DNA of 64,000 nucleotides, from the NCBI RefSeq assembly GCF_000697965.2, contig NZ_CP015882.1, positions 186,001-250,000 of the forward strand, in the 5' to 3' direction. Position 1 is the first letter of the stretch; the number at the start of each line of letters is the position of its first letter. Both the position numbers and the translations under genes were made by a program. This document shows, piece after piece, positions 53,307 to 60,962 of the stretch. This DNA comes from Ensifer adhaerens. GTDB taxonomy: Bacteria > Pseudomonadota > Alphaproteobacteria > Rhizobiales > Rhizobiaceae. The notes under the pieces are model-generated. The model was given only the letters and a program-made list of their open reading frames with translations. It ran no database searches and had not been told where the DNA came from.

Positions 53307-53560
53307 TCAAGGGGTGAAGTCGCGACCATTGAAACGCCTGATGAACGCGAGTTCAACTGCCAATTCTTCCCTCTGTCTCCAACATCCGTTTTCCTGAACG
53401 GGCACACCATTCTGATGAAACCAAAATGCAGCGTCGGCCGGCTTCGTTTCCTCCCGATAGATGTATGCGCCGATGATTACGGCGACAATCACGCCGCCGA
53501 TGATCAGGTCAGGGTGTTGAGTCGGGATGGTGGCAGCATCGTCAAATCAGCAGTCGCTGT
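53307..53560 (-). pseudogene. Small membrane-anchored protein, frameshifted
   Basis: MLPPSRLNTLT from an ATG near 53552 stops at a TGA, but a shift of one base continues LIIGGVIVAVIIGAYIYREETKPADAAF, a clear membrane span followed by a soluble tail that ends at 53307. The 5' part (GCTGATTTGACG ATG..CCACCATCC) is shared with 4215-4262. A single indel near 53510 explains both frames. Confidence 0.45.
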
Positions 53561-53684
53561 GTATGGCACGCTTGCGGATCTCTGGCCCAGCCAGGTCGTT
53601 TTCCACGCTAAGTTTCGGATTCGATTTCCCTCCCGTTATGAGTTAGCATCTCGCCGCTAATACACATCCTGTTCGGAGGGGAAC

Positions 53685-55127
53685 ATGAATATTTCGCGTC
53701 GGGCATTTACGACATCGACCTGTGCGGGACTAGCCATGGGGATGATTGCGGGACCCGCTGTTGCGCAGGACGGATCGATTGGCGACGAGTTGCTAGGACG
53801 GACAGACTTCTGGACAGCACTTGAAGCTTACATTTATGCCTATCCGTTAGTCACCATGGAGTACACGCGGCGCGTGATCACGAACGTCGCCGAACCCCAA
53901 GGCACGAAGGCGCCGATGGGCCAGATTGGTCGACTGCGCGCCTACCCCGACGCATCGTTTCGCGACGTGACCGCTCCTAATGCCGATACTCTCTACACCT
54001 ATGCTTTCTTTGATGTCGCCAAGGAACCCTATGTCTTGAGCCTTCCAGATCTTGGCGATCGTTATGCGCTTTTCCCGATGCTCGATGGTTGGACCAACGT
54101 CTTTGAAGTACCCGGAAAGAGAACTACGGGACCGGGTGCGCAGACATATGCGATCACCGGCCCGGGCTGGACGGGGGCGCTGCCTGAAGGCGTGACTGAA
54201 TACAAATCACCCACCAGCATGGTGTGGCTGCTCGGGCGTATCTATTGCACCGGAACGCCTGAGGACTATGCCGAAGTCCACAGGCTTCAGGATGAGGTGA
54301 AGCTCGTTCCCTTGAGTGGCTTCGGGACGGACTACACCCCACCTGCCGGCAAGACCGATCCAGCTATTGACATGAAGACTGCAGTTCGTGAGCAGGTCAA
54401 CGCGCTGGATGCGGTCGCCTACTTCAAACTGTTCTGCGACCTGCTGAAGACTAATCCCCCCGCCGCGGCCGATGCTCCATTGTTGGAGCAGTTGGCCACC
54501 ATAGGGATTGTTCCTGGCAAGGATTTCGACGAGAGCAAACTCGATGTCGTCCTCCAGAAGCGGCTTCCACAGATTGCGTACGCGCGAATTATGTTGCACT
54601 TCAAGGATAGCGGGGGCGACGTCGAGGACATCAACGGGTGGGCATACACGACAAAAACCGGTCTCTATGGTACGGATTATCTGCAACGCGCTCTGATCAC
54701 CGCCATCGGACTTGGCGCCAATCGCCCTCAGGATGCGATTTATCCAACGAGTACGAAGTCGGGCAGTGGCCTTTTTACTCGCGACTATAACGGCTCGGAA
54801 AACTATGTAATCAACTTTGCCAAGGGACATCTGCCTCCGGTAAACGGGTTCTGGTCGATAACGATGTATGACGCGGGATACTTCTTCGTGGACAACCCGC
54901 TGAACCGCTATTCAATTAGCGCCCGTCAGGAGCTCAAAGCCAATGCTGACGGGACGACCGATATCTACATCCAGTACGAATCTCCTGGCGCAGACAAGGA
55001 GTCAAACTGGCTGCCTTCCCCGAAGGGTAAGTTTATCCTGATGATGCGGCTGTACTGGCCGAAGGAAGGAAACCCGTCGATCCTCGACGGATCGTGGGTT
55101 CTGCCGGCGGCGACGAAGACGGGTTGA
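53685..55127 (+). CDS. DUF1254/DUF1214 exported protein
   Basis: A 480-residue protein with a Tat-like leader (ISRRAFTTSTCAGLAMGMIAGPAVAQ). The DUF1254 domain includes FWTALEAYIYAYPLVTMEYTRRVITN, GQIGRLRAYPDASFRDVTAPNADTLYTYAFFDVAKEPYVLSLPD and RYALFPMLDGWTNVFEVPGKR. The DUF1214 domain follows: GANRPQDAIYPTS, YVINFAKGHLPPVNGFWSITMYDAGYFFVDNPLNRYSIS, WLPSPKGKFILMMRLYWPKEGNPSILDGSWVLP. Periplasmic; function unknown, though family members often lie in stress or catabolic loci. GGAGGGG precedes the ATG. Confidence 0.94.
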   Translation: MNISRRAFTTSTCAGLAMGMIAGPAVAQDGSIGDELLGRTDFWTALEAYIYAYPLVTMEYTRRVITNVAEPQGTKAPMGQIGRLRAYPDASFRDVTAPNADTLYTYAFFDVAKEPYVLSLPDLGDRYALFPMLDGWTNVFEVPGKRTTGPGAQTYAITGPGWTGALPEGVTEYKSPTSMVWLLGRIYCTGTPEDYAEVHRLQDEVKLVPLSGFGTDYTPPAGKTDPAIDMKTAVREQVNALDAVAYFKLFCDLLKTNPPAAADAPLLEQLATIGIVPGKDFDESKLDVVLQKRLPQIAYARIMLHFKDSGGDVEDINGWAYTTKTGLYGTDYLQRALITAIGLGANRPQDAIYPTSTKSGSGLFTRDYNGSENYVINFAKGHLPPVNGFWSITMYDAGYFFVDNPLNRYSISARQELKANADGTTDIYIQYESPGADKESNWLPSPKGKFILMMRLYWPKEGNPSILDGSWVLPAATKTG

Positions 55128-55350
55128 CGTCCAAGGCCATAGTGAATCGGCCGTAACCGGGGATCTGGCAGTTGCAGCCTCAACGGGCGCAGCTTTGAAA
55201 AAGCACGGTGTTTATCTCGGCCGCGACTCGTTCACCACCGACAGCGATTTCCACAAAGCGGTCCACTCGCCCGTTGGTGTTGGAATCGTTGCTGTCCATG
55301 GCCTTCCTGAGTCGATTGTTGCGCTGAAGTTAAATCGCACCGTCTCTTAA
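55128..55350 (+). pseudogene. Open coding-like tail of unknown origin
   Basis: One frame stays open from inside the preceding gene and reads GDLAVAASTGAALKKHGVYLGRDSFTTDSDFHKAVHSPVGVGIVAVHGLPESIVALKLNRTVS before a TAA. The composition is protein-like but no start codon or ribosome site is present. It could be the 3' end of a lost gene; I do not recognise the family. Confidence 0.35.
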
Positions 55351-55397
55351 TAAACGAAACGGAAGTTTTGTTTATTACCGTACTCGCTTAATAAACG
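55348..55397. repeat. TTAATAAAC repeats with an inverted pair
   Basis: TAATAAAC (55348-55355) and GTTTATTA (55370-55377) form an 8-bp inverted repeat, and a third copy, TTAATAAACGG, follows at about 55388-55398. The block is markedly AT-rich against its GC-rich surroundings. It could be an operator or recombination site; no protein is assigned. Confidence 0.45.
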
Positions 55398-55748
55398 GTG
55401 GGCACAAAAGTTCGCTCGATTCTCATCAAGGCGAAGAGTCCGCAGCCGACTTACCGCCGTGCGGCTTGGGCAAGCGGTAAATGTGCAGAGCGGGCATTAA
55501 TTACAACCGTGCCAAACGACGGCACTGCGACAAAACAGGACAAGGGAAAGTCCAGCGCCTGCTTGCCCAGTCGGGTCCGATCGCGATGGTCTTGACCTGC
55601 TCCTCGGCCATGACAGCAGCGTGGCATCCGATAGAGTTGCTGAGCGCAGATCGAAACTCTTGCTACGCAGACGACGGATCTCGTCGCTCGGATTGAAGCC
55701 CTCGAGGCTCTCATAGCGCCGGGCGGCGTGGGCCAACCCGCATAACGG
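55398..55748. other. Intergenic region, nothing recognised
   Basis: About 350 bp with short open frames on both strands, none with a ribosome site or a protein family I recognise. Confidence 0.4.
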
Positions 55749-55871
55749 TTACAGCGATCGGGTCACCACCTCGGTCGCGACGGACACCAGCAGGGCCGCT
55801 AGCGCGACGGCCGTTCCAATTCGCGCGATCTTCATGCGGCGCCCGCGAGCGCCATCCCAATCATAGCCTAT
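55749..55871 (-). CDS. YDWxGAR-type membrane microprotein, start codon altered
   Basis: The frame reads (I)GYDWDGARGRRMKIARIGTAVALAALLVSVATEVVTRSL. It matches the microprotein at 61886-61993, which begins ATG-Ser-Tyr-Asp-Trp-Glu-Gly-Ala-Arg. Here the aligned start is ATA rather than ATG. Translation may start from the internal ATG at 55835, giving 28 residues that still include the membrane segment, or the gene may be inactive. Confidence 0.45.
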   Translation of the reverse strand: MGYDWDGARGRRMKIARIGTAVALAALLVSVATEVVTRSL

Positions 55872-56053
55872 CGTGTTCCCCCAGCCGGCATCATGCCGTG
55901 CGTGGATGGTGGCGCGTTTTCCTGACAAAGAGGTAAATCCGATGAGCGCCATCGCCGCTAGCGGGTTCGCGATGCCTCGTCGGGCAACCGGAATGTCGTG
56001 AAACCCCATTCGTGCTCGCGCGTTATCCCCCCGACCAAGCGGTGAGGAATCAA

Positions 56054-56254
56054 ATGTCTATTCATATGCGAGATCTCGGCGAGGCCGTTCTTGATTTGCT
56101 CTATTGGCGTCCGACAGAGCAGGCGCCTGAATTGAACGACGATCGGCATTTGCTCATTCAGGCATACCGAACGAACCAGGCCCCTGAGGCCGCTCGGCAA
56201 GAGCATCTAACGATTGACCCTGAGCTTGCAGTCTATGGGCGATCAAACCCCTGA
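56054..56254 (+). CDS. Small soluble protein of unknown function
   Basis: 66 residues: SIHMRDLGEAVLDLLYWRPTEQAPELNDDRHLLIQAYRTNQAPEAARQEHLTIDPELAVYGRSNP. GAGGAA lies 7 bases before ATG 56054. A + strand terminator follows at 56338. No family recognised. Confidence 0.45.
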   Translation: MSIHMRDLGEAVLDLLYWRPTEQAPELNDDRHLLIQAYRTNQAPEAARQEHLTIDPELAVYGRSNP

Positions 56255-56327
56255 CACTGACCGAGCGTACCGATTGCGTCCCAACTGGTTGGCGGCGTAA
56301 AATGTTGTGTCTGTAGAAGTCGAACGC

Positions 56328-56669
56328 TCAGACGGAAAGGCCCCGGATCACCCTCGTGGGACTCTGGGGCCTTTTTGCGTCTCGGAGCGATGCAACAGGA
56401 ATGGTGGTGTTCGCGGCATTGCCCTGGATAGCAGTCAGGAGGCGGGATACCTCCTCTTGTATCCCTCTGCTTGCCACCTCGTACTCGAATACAAGACGTT
56501 GATCTGGCTGTTCTGCTTCTCGGAATTCTTCTAACCGTTCGGCTGCGAGTGCATACGCCTCGAAAAGGTCATCCAGCTCCGCCGGACAGACATCACCTTC
56601 GAGCGCCCGTCGGAATTTCGGTAGTCTCACCGATAAACGGCGCCGTCCTAGTTCTCTGAGTTTCTGCAT
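56328..56669 (-). CDS. GRARL-family small protein (intact copy B)
   Basis: About 113 residues. RELGRRRLSVRLPKFRRALEGDVCPAELDDLFEAYALAAERLEEFREAE and YEVASRGIQEEVSRLLTAI align with the proteins at 58765-59046 and 44276. ATG 56669 has GGGGGAG 4 bases upstream; ATG 56681 is less likely. The last ~20 codons run through a terminator hairpin and are not conserved. Soluble, helical, unknown function. Confidence 0.65.
   Translation of the reverse strand: MQKLRELGRRRLSVRLPKFRRALEGDVCPAELDDLFEAYALAAERLEEFREAEQPDQRLVFEYEVASRGIQEEVSRLLTAIQGNAANTTIPVASLRDAKRPQSPTRVIRGLSV
56338..56379 (+). terminator. Intrinsic terminator
   Basis: AAAGGCCCC...GGGGCCTTTTT with an inner CC/GG pair and a run of five T on the + strand. 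It could end transcription of the 56054-56254 gene; on the other strand it lies inside the 3' end of the GRARL-family gene. Confidence 0.7.
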
Positions 56670-56792
56670 TTTCTCCCCCATTTCAGGGCAATCTAAGATG
56701 GCGCAGCCAAGGAAGGGTTAAATCGAAATTTCAATTGCGAGCGACCTCGCTAAAGCGACGAGCTCTCCTGCCGATTTTTCCCCGCGCCCAAC

Positions 56793-56962
56793 GGCAAAAC
56801 CGCAACCCCGAGGTCGGTGGCTGCGGTTCTGAGTGCCAGTTGTAACGTGCAGGGACAATGGCAACCGACCGTAGATTGCGCGGGAGCGGGTTAATTTAGT
56901 GTTTCCACACGGACGTGATCATGGGGGCGTTTCAAGCCGTTGCCGCGTCTTTCGCTGACAAG
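56793..56962. repeat. Dispersed intergenic repeat, copy 2
   Basis: Counterpart of 4529-4702 in the same orientation. Shared blocks include GGCTGCGGTTCTGAGTGCCAG, ATGGCAACCGACC, GGTTAATTTAGTGTT and GCCGTTGCCGCGTCTTTC. It lies upstream of the minus-strand GRARL-family gene, as copy 1 lies upstream of the minus-strand 29-residue membrane protein. Confidence 0.7.
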
Positions 56963-56973
56963 GCTACGAGACA

Positions 56974-57014
56974 AAAAAAGGGTGAAGCGCCCAGAACTCT
57001 TTCGCTTCACCCTA
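56974..57014 (-). terminator. Intrinsic terminator, minus strand
   Basis: On the minus strand AGGGTGAAGCG pairs with CGCTTCACCCT (11 bp) followed by seven T. It lies about 100 bases past the stop of the family D gene that the IS3 element interrupts and would have been that gene's terminator. Confidence 0.85.
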
Positions 57015-57259
57015 CAGGTCCAGCTTATCGCATCGTGAATACAACATATCAACTGCCTCCGGTCGCATGCAAATCACCATAGCGCGAGCGCCTTTCGGCT
57101 CTGCTTCACGTCAATGTGGGCGCCGGTTACTCCCGCGGCCAAAGCGACGCTCCATCATCAGCCGGACGAGCCACTCTCGTAGATCGGGGTTTTTGCGAAA
57201 CTCGTCGAAATGCTCGATGGCGTAACTGAATAGCCCCGAGTTTCGTAGACACCCTCGGG

Positions 57260-58120
57260 TTAGATTTTCTGCTGCTTCTCGAACTCGACGGGTGACAGCA
57301 TCCCGTTCCTGACGTGTTTGCGTTTCGGGTTGTAGAACATTTCGATGTAGTCGAACACGTCCTGGCGAGCTTCATCGCGTGAACGGTAGACCCTGCGACG
57401 TATCCTCTCTCGCTTCAGAAGATTGAAGAAGCTCTCGGCCACCGCATTGTCATGGCAGTTGCCGCGTCGGCTCATCGAGTGAACCAGATTGTGGTGCCTG
57501 AGGAACGAGGCCCAGTCCATGCTGGTGAATTGCGAGCCCTGATCGGAGTGGATCAGCACTTTGTCCTTCGGTTTGCGTCGCCACACCGCCATGAGCAGAG
57601 CCTGCAATACGACGTCCGTGGTTTGGCGGCTCTGCATCGCCCAGCCGATGACCCGGCGGGAATAGAGGTCGATGACGACGGCCAAATAAGCAAAACCTTC
57701 GCAGGTCCGGATATAGGTGATGTCCGTGACCCAGGCCTTGTCCGGAGCCGCTACGTCAAACTGCCGGTCGAGCGTGTTGTCGATAGCGACGGCAGGCCTG
57801 CCGCCATAGATGCCGGGACGGCGTTTGTAGCCAATCTGCGCCTTGATCCCGGCGAGACGGGTCAGACGCGCAACCCGGTTCGGGCAGCATATCTCGCCCT
57901 GATCGAGAAGGTCGTCGTGCAGCTTGCGATAACCGTAGACCTTCCCGCTCTCTTCCCATGCCTTCAGGAGCAGATCGGTCTGTCGTTTGTCCTCGTTGGC
58001 TCGCCTGCTCAGCGGGTTCTTCAGCCAGGTGTAAAATCCACTGGGATGAACCCGCAGAAGGCGGCACATCGTCCGCACCGAAAACTGCAAGCGATGCAGA
58101 GCAATGAACGCGTACTTCAC
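57260..58120 (-). CDS. IS3-family transposase OrfB
   Basis: A ~286-residue DDE transposase: RLLRVHPSGFYTWLKNPLSRR (HTH_21), APDKAWVTDITYIRTCEGFAYLAVVIDLYSRRVIGWAM, LIHSDQGSQFTSMDWASFLRHH, MSRRGNCHDNAVAESFFNLLKRERI (D, D, E residues), and the tail VFDYIEMFYNPKRKHVRNGMLSPVEFEKQ. It can start at GTG 58120 (overlapping the orfA stop) or be made as OrfAB by -1 slippage at A7G (58150-58156 on the + strand as T7). Confidence 0.93.
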   Translation of the reverse strand: MKYAFIALHRLQFSVRTMCRLLRVHPSGFYTWLKNPLSRRANEDKRQTDLLLKAWEESGKVYGYRKLHDDLLDQGEICCPNRVARLTRLAGIKAQIGYKRRPGIYGGRPAVAIDNTLDRQFDVAAPDKAWVTDITYIRTCEGFAYLAVVIDLYSRRVIGWAMQSRQTTDVVLQALLMAVWRRKPKDKVLIHSDQGSQFTSMDWASFLRHHNLVHSMSRRGNCHDNAVAESFFNLLKRERIRRRVYRSRDEARQDVFDYIEMFYNPKRKHVRNGMLSPVEFEKQQKI

Positions 58121-58386
58121 TTTGCATCCCTGGCGAAATACGCGGCCGCTTTTTTTAGGATATCTCGCTCCTCGGTAACGCGAGCCAGTTCCTTCTTTAG
58201 CCGCCTGATCTCCTCGGTCTCGTCGTTGCCCTTGGCGTTCGACGCAGCAAACTTCTTCTTCCATTCGTAGAGCGAATGCTGGCTGACGCCGAGACGCTGC
58301 GAAACCTCAGCAACCGGATAGCCTCGCTCCGTGATCTGGCGCACCGCGTCACGCTTAAACTCTTCGCTGAAATTCGATTTGCTCAT
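58117..58386 (-). CDS. IS3-family transposase OrfA
   Basis: An 89-residue protein: SNFSEEFKRDAVRQITERGYPVAEVSQRLGVSQHSLYEWKKKFAAS is the helix-turn-helix (HTH_Tnp_1) and EIRRLKKELARVTEERDILKKAAAYFARD the leucine zipper. The frame reads CTA AAA AAA GCG at the slippery run; a -1 shift enters orfB. Confidence 0.93.
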   Translation of the reverse strand: MSKSNFSEEFKRDAVRQITERGYPVAEVSQRLGVSQHSLYEWKKKFAASNAKGNDETEEIRRLKKELARVTEERDILKKAAAYFARDAK

Positions 58387-58764
58387 GATGCTCTTCTTGC
58401 CTCAAAATTAGGAAAGAAGGCGTCTACAAATCTCGGTGCTATTCAAACCGAGTGTCTGTTCGGCGAGAGCGTCCGCCTCAACCGGTGAGGTCGTTAGGCT
58501 GCGCGCCCATGCCAGTAGCTCAGGCAGAAAAGCCGAGAACTCGTCGTCGCGAGGGGCAGGTTGCGGCGGACGATTGACGAACACACAAACGGTCTTGAGC
58601 CTCTGTTCAAGTTCCCACGCATCCCCCGTGCCGTTCATGCAAAACTTGAGCGCATATCGCGCCAGGCACTCACTTTCCTTACTGTGCCGAGAAATATGTC
58701 GGCTGTCAGAGGCTGTTTTACAGTCCGGCGATGGGCTGAGTATGCACCTCTGGAGGCGGGCTGG

Positions 58765-59046
58765 CTATCCTTCAAAACCTCGGGTTCGGGATTGAGGTGC
58801 CGCTAGCTCAATTTGCTTCAGCAGCGCGATGACTTCGGCCTGCATGTCCAGGCACAGCGCCTGATACTCGTTGATCAATTCCTCGCGGCGGCGGTGCTCC
58901 GTCAGCAGTCTGTCGAGGGTCTGCGCGGCCAACGCGTAGGACTCGAACAGATCGTACAGAGTCGGATTCCTGGCTGCTCGCAACTGTTCACGGTGATAAG
59001 GCAATACCAAGGAGAGCCGCGCCCGTCCGAGCTTGACCAACGACAT
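58765..59046 (-). CDS. GRARL-family small protein (intact copy A)
   Basis: 93 residues: SLVKLGRARLSLVLPYHREQLRAARNPTLYDLFESYALAAQTLDRLLTEHRRREELINEYQALCLDMQAEVIALLKQIELAAPQ. Helical, probably coiled-coil-forming, with no signal or membrane segment. Homologues at 56328-56669 and 44276-44530. It is the middle gene of a minus-strand run, 3 bases after the 59050-59274 gene and directly before the IS-interrupted family D gene. Function unknown. Confidence 0.75.
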   Translation of the reverse strand: MSLVKLGRARLSLVLPYHREQLRAARNPTLYDLFESYALAAQTLDRLLTEHRRREELINEYQALCLDMQAEVIALLKQIELAAPQSRTRGFEG

Positions 59047-59049
59047 TTG

Positions 59050-59274
59050 TCACAGCCTTTGTCGCGTCATATTTGCCGCGTCACGACAGATTTCCAGAAT
59101 GTCTTCTTTTTGCATGCTGCGGGCAGCGCCGCAATGGGTGCGCTGAACCCGCTCCCTGGTCTCCATCTGAGCGAAAGTGAACCTCTCCCGCCCACTGCCC
59201 GTCAGGCACTGAATATCGAAGGTGTCTGAGCAATCCACGGCTGCCTCCGCGCATACACCACAACTATTTATCAC
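59050..59274 (-). CDS. Small Cys-containing protein of unknown function
   Basis: About 74 residues from a GTG at 59274: NSCGVCAEAAVDCSDTFDIQCLTGSGRERFTFAQMETRERVQRTHCGAARSMQKEDILEICRDAANMTRQRL. The C-terminal half looks like a folded domain. The GGGAGA before it is too close for a good ribosome site, so the start is uncertain. Coupled to the GRARL-family gene (3-base gap). Confidence 0.45.
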   Translation of the reverse strand: MINSCGVCAEAAVDCSDTFDIQCLTGSGRERFTFAQMETRERVQRTHCGAARSMQKEDILEICRDAANMTRQRL

Positions 59275-59383
59275 TCTCCCAACCGAAGGAAAACCCGATG
59301 AACAGAACGACGTTGCTCGCCTATGCGAGGCGCGCGCCTTTTAGTGAGCGCCTGAACAGAGCCAAATCGACGGCATCAATGCC

Positions 59384-59620
59384 CTAACGCTTCTTAGCAT
59401 TATCGAACGCGGTCGCTCGGCGATCGGCGGCTCCGGATAGAAGCTCATCAATACGGTTATGGTTCTCGTCGTGCAAATCGGAGAACGCCGCGTCGATCAT
59501 CAGCCGGTCCCATACCACACAACCATCGATGCGCTTCGGCCTCGGCATTCGCCGGTCCGAAACCATCTGGTCGAACTTTGTCACACTCACGTCGGCATTC
59601 GGGCCCTTCACTGTCAAATC
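59384..59620 (-). pseudogene. Excisionase-like helix-turn-helix fragment
   Basis: VTKFDQMVSDRRMPRPKRIDGCVVWDRLMIDAAFSDLHDENHNRIDELL matches the second half of small AlpA/excisionase-type proteins (S-x-x-F-D-x-x-V-x-x-G-x-M-P-x-P-x-R...W). The first helix-turn-helix residues are missing upstream of about 59610, where the sequence abuts the endolysin remnant. A phage or plasmid relic. Confidence 0.55.
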
Positions 59621-59639
59621 GTGAAAAATAGCAAGGCGC

Positions 59640-60167
59640 CAGCAACGCGCCACTGTTCACGACAACGATCAATACCAGATCCAGATCCCAGGTTCGCTTC
59701 GGCAATGGAGCGCCGGCGCCTATCGAGCATCCGATCTCGACAAGGAGCATTACTACTTCATCGTCGAGGGCTCCGGCAACGTGGTCCGCGGTGATCACAC
59801 GATCGCCGACAACGTGAGCACTGCCGATGACGACTACGCCGCCCATACGCGGGGCTGCAACACCGGTTCGATCGGCGTCTCGCTGGCCTGCATGGCCGGC
59901 GCGATCGAAAGTCCATCCCATGCGGGCAAATATCCCATGACGGAAACGCAGTGGCATTGCGCCATGGACGTCATCGCGCACCTGGCCGAGTTCTACAAAA
60001 TCCCGGTCACCTCGAAGACGATCCTTTCCCATGCCGAGGTTCAAACGAATCTGGGCATCAAACAGGCCGGGAAGTAGGATTTCACCCGGCTCCCGTTCGC
60101 GACGAACGTCATCGGCGCCAAAGCATGCGGCGATAAGATGCGCGCCGACGTCAAAGCACGCCTCTAA
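59640..60167 (+). pseudogene. Phage endolysin (N-acetylmuramoyl-L-alanine amidase) remnant
   Basis: A frame without a start reads WSAGAYRASDLDKEHYYFIVEGSGNVVRGDHTIADN, AHTRGCNTGSIGVSLACMAGAIESP, ILSHAEVQTNLGIKQAGK, then a TAG where homologues have Trp (K-W-D-I/F-T-R), then DFTRLPFATNVIGAKACGDKMRADVKARL. Zn ligands H, H (AHTRGC, SHAEV) of the amidase-2/PGRP fold are present. The missing N-terminus and the W-to-stop change make it inactive. Confidence 0.82.
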
Positions 60168-60194
60168 CCCTCTCCAACATCGAAGGAAACGAAC

Positions 60195-60506
60195 ATGCGT
60201 TCGCTGATCATCGTATCGGCGGCGGCCCTTGTGCTGTCCGCTTGCACCGCCACTGGTTCGATCGACACTGCGATCAAGACCAGCCTTCCGAAGACCTGCG
60301 CTCTGCTCGAGACGGCGCACGCCGCGTTCATCGCGGCCTCGGTCTCGGGCAACATCAAGGCTTCGACCATCGCCAAGGAAAAGGCCGCCTACGACGGCGT
60401 TCGCGTCAGCTGCGCCGATCCGGGAAGCGTCACGGCTGCCAACGCGCTCGTCGTCGCTGCGACCGCATACGCGACCATATCTCTCGCACTGAAGGAAGCA
60501 CAATAA
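60195..60506 (+). CDS. Phage-type small lipoprotein
   Basis: 103 residues with a lipoprotein signal (SLIIVSAAALVLSAC; Cys17) and the mature part TSLPKTCALLETAHAAFIAASVSGNIKASTIAKEKAAYDGVRVSCADPGSVTAANALVVAATAYATISLALKEAQ. Proteins of this kind sit between endolysin and holin genes in rhizobial prophages and may be spanin-like. ATG 60195 is preceded by AAGGAAA. Intact although its neighbours are broken. Confidence 0.75.
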   Translation: MRSLIIVSAAALVLSACTATGSIDTAIKTSLPKTCALLETAHAAFIAASVSGNIKASTIAKEKAAYDGVRVSCADPGSVTAANALVVAATAYATISLALKEAQ

Positions 60507-60650
60507 TGGGTAGCATCTCGAAAGCTCTTGGCGTTCATGCCCGAGGGCACGCCCTGGTACGGCTATCTGGCGCTCTACGCGCTCACGATCGGCCTGCCGG
60601 GGTCCTGACCTATCTGGCCCGAAGAACCAGCAGAAAGCATCATCTTGGCC
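60506..60650 (+). pseudogene. Holin-like fragment
   Basis: ATG GGT AGC ATC TCG AAA GCT CTT GG then, in a shifted frame, FMPEGTPWYGYLALYALTIGLPG and in a third frame TYLA-KNQQKA-like residues. In order these resemble a small phage holin or membrane protein, interrupted by two frameshifts. It completes the prophage lysis set with the endolysin and lipoprotein. Confidence 0.4.
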
Positions 60651-60879
60651 GTCTCTCATCCTCGGGAGCCGGCTCGACCAAGCTACCGACGCCTCCGGCA
60701 ACAGCGCCAATCAGCCCGACAAGTTCCGTTCCCAGTTCGGGCATACCCATGCCGGCGCCGAAGCCAGTGAGATAACCCACAATTGCGCCGGATAGTAGGC
60801 CGAGGCAGCACGCCCACGTTGGCTTGAACGGCAACTCTCCCTCCCCACGGATGCCCTTCTCGTAGTGACCGTACCGCAA
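60640..60879 (-). CDS. Small Gly-rich membrane protein
   Basis: 79 residues from TTG 60879: RYGHYEKGIRGEGELPFKPTWACCLGLLSGAIVGYLTGFGAGMGMPELGTELVGLIGAVAGGVGSLVEPAPEDERRPR, with one or two Gly-zipper membrane segments. The same frame is open and protein-like up to about 60960 (APAGTSYKAPVTGFPTQFGVSEIEQW) but has no canonical start, so the gene may have lost its 5' end. No family recognised. Confidence 0.4.
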   Translation of the reverse strand: MRYGHYEKGIRGEGELPFKPTWACCLGLLSGAIVGYLTGFGAGMGMPELGTELVGLIGAVAGGVGSLVEPAPEDERRPR

Positions 60880-60962
60880 CCACTGCTCGATTTCACTTAC
60901 TCCAAATTGAGTAGGGAAGCCTGTTACGGGGGCTTTATAACTGGTTCCCGCAGGGGCGACGT

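Larger units (their letters stand above)
57227..58445 (-). mobile_element. IS3-family insertion sequence, complete (1219 bp)
   Basis: The ends are imperfect 29-bp inverted repeats: TGAATAGCCCCGAGTTTCGT.. at 57227-57255 and its mirror ..CTCGGTGCTATTCA at 58417-58445 (5'-TG...CA-3'). A direct AAC duplication flanks it (57224-57226 and 58446-58448). It carries orfA and orfB with a frameshift signal, and belongs to the IS51-like group by transposase sequence. The intact ends, both reading frames and target duplication imply a recent and possibly still mobile copy. Confidence 0.93.
57111..58765 (-). pseudogene. Family D protein gene interrupted by IS3-family element
   Basis: Right part: SRHSKESECLARYALKFCMNGTGDAWELEQRLK...LLAWARSLTTSPVEADALAEQTLG; left part, beyond the IS: YAIEHFDEFRKNPDLREWLVRLMMERRFGRGS, ending at TGA 57111. 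Removing the IS and one AAC duplicate joins the two in frame (EQTLGYAIEH) and gives a homologue of the 141-residue protein at 42075-42500. The N-terminal end near 58765 has no clear start, so it may already have been impaired. It follows the GRARL-family gene at 58765-59046. Confidence 0.88.

Noticed and set aside
53250..53660. 136-codon + frame
   Set aside because: No ribosome site. The opposite strand has a convincing membrane segment in a frameshifted small gene.
59457..60710. 417-codon minus frame over the endolysin and lipoprotein region
   Set aside because: The + strand shows recognisable endolysin and lipobox motifs; the minus frame has none and is Arg/Asp/Gly-rich.
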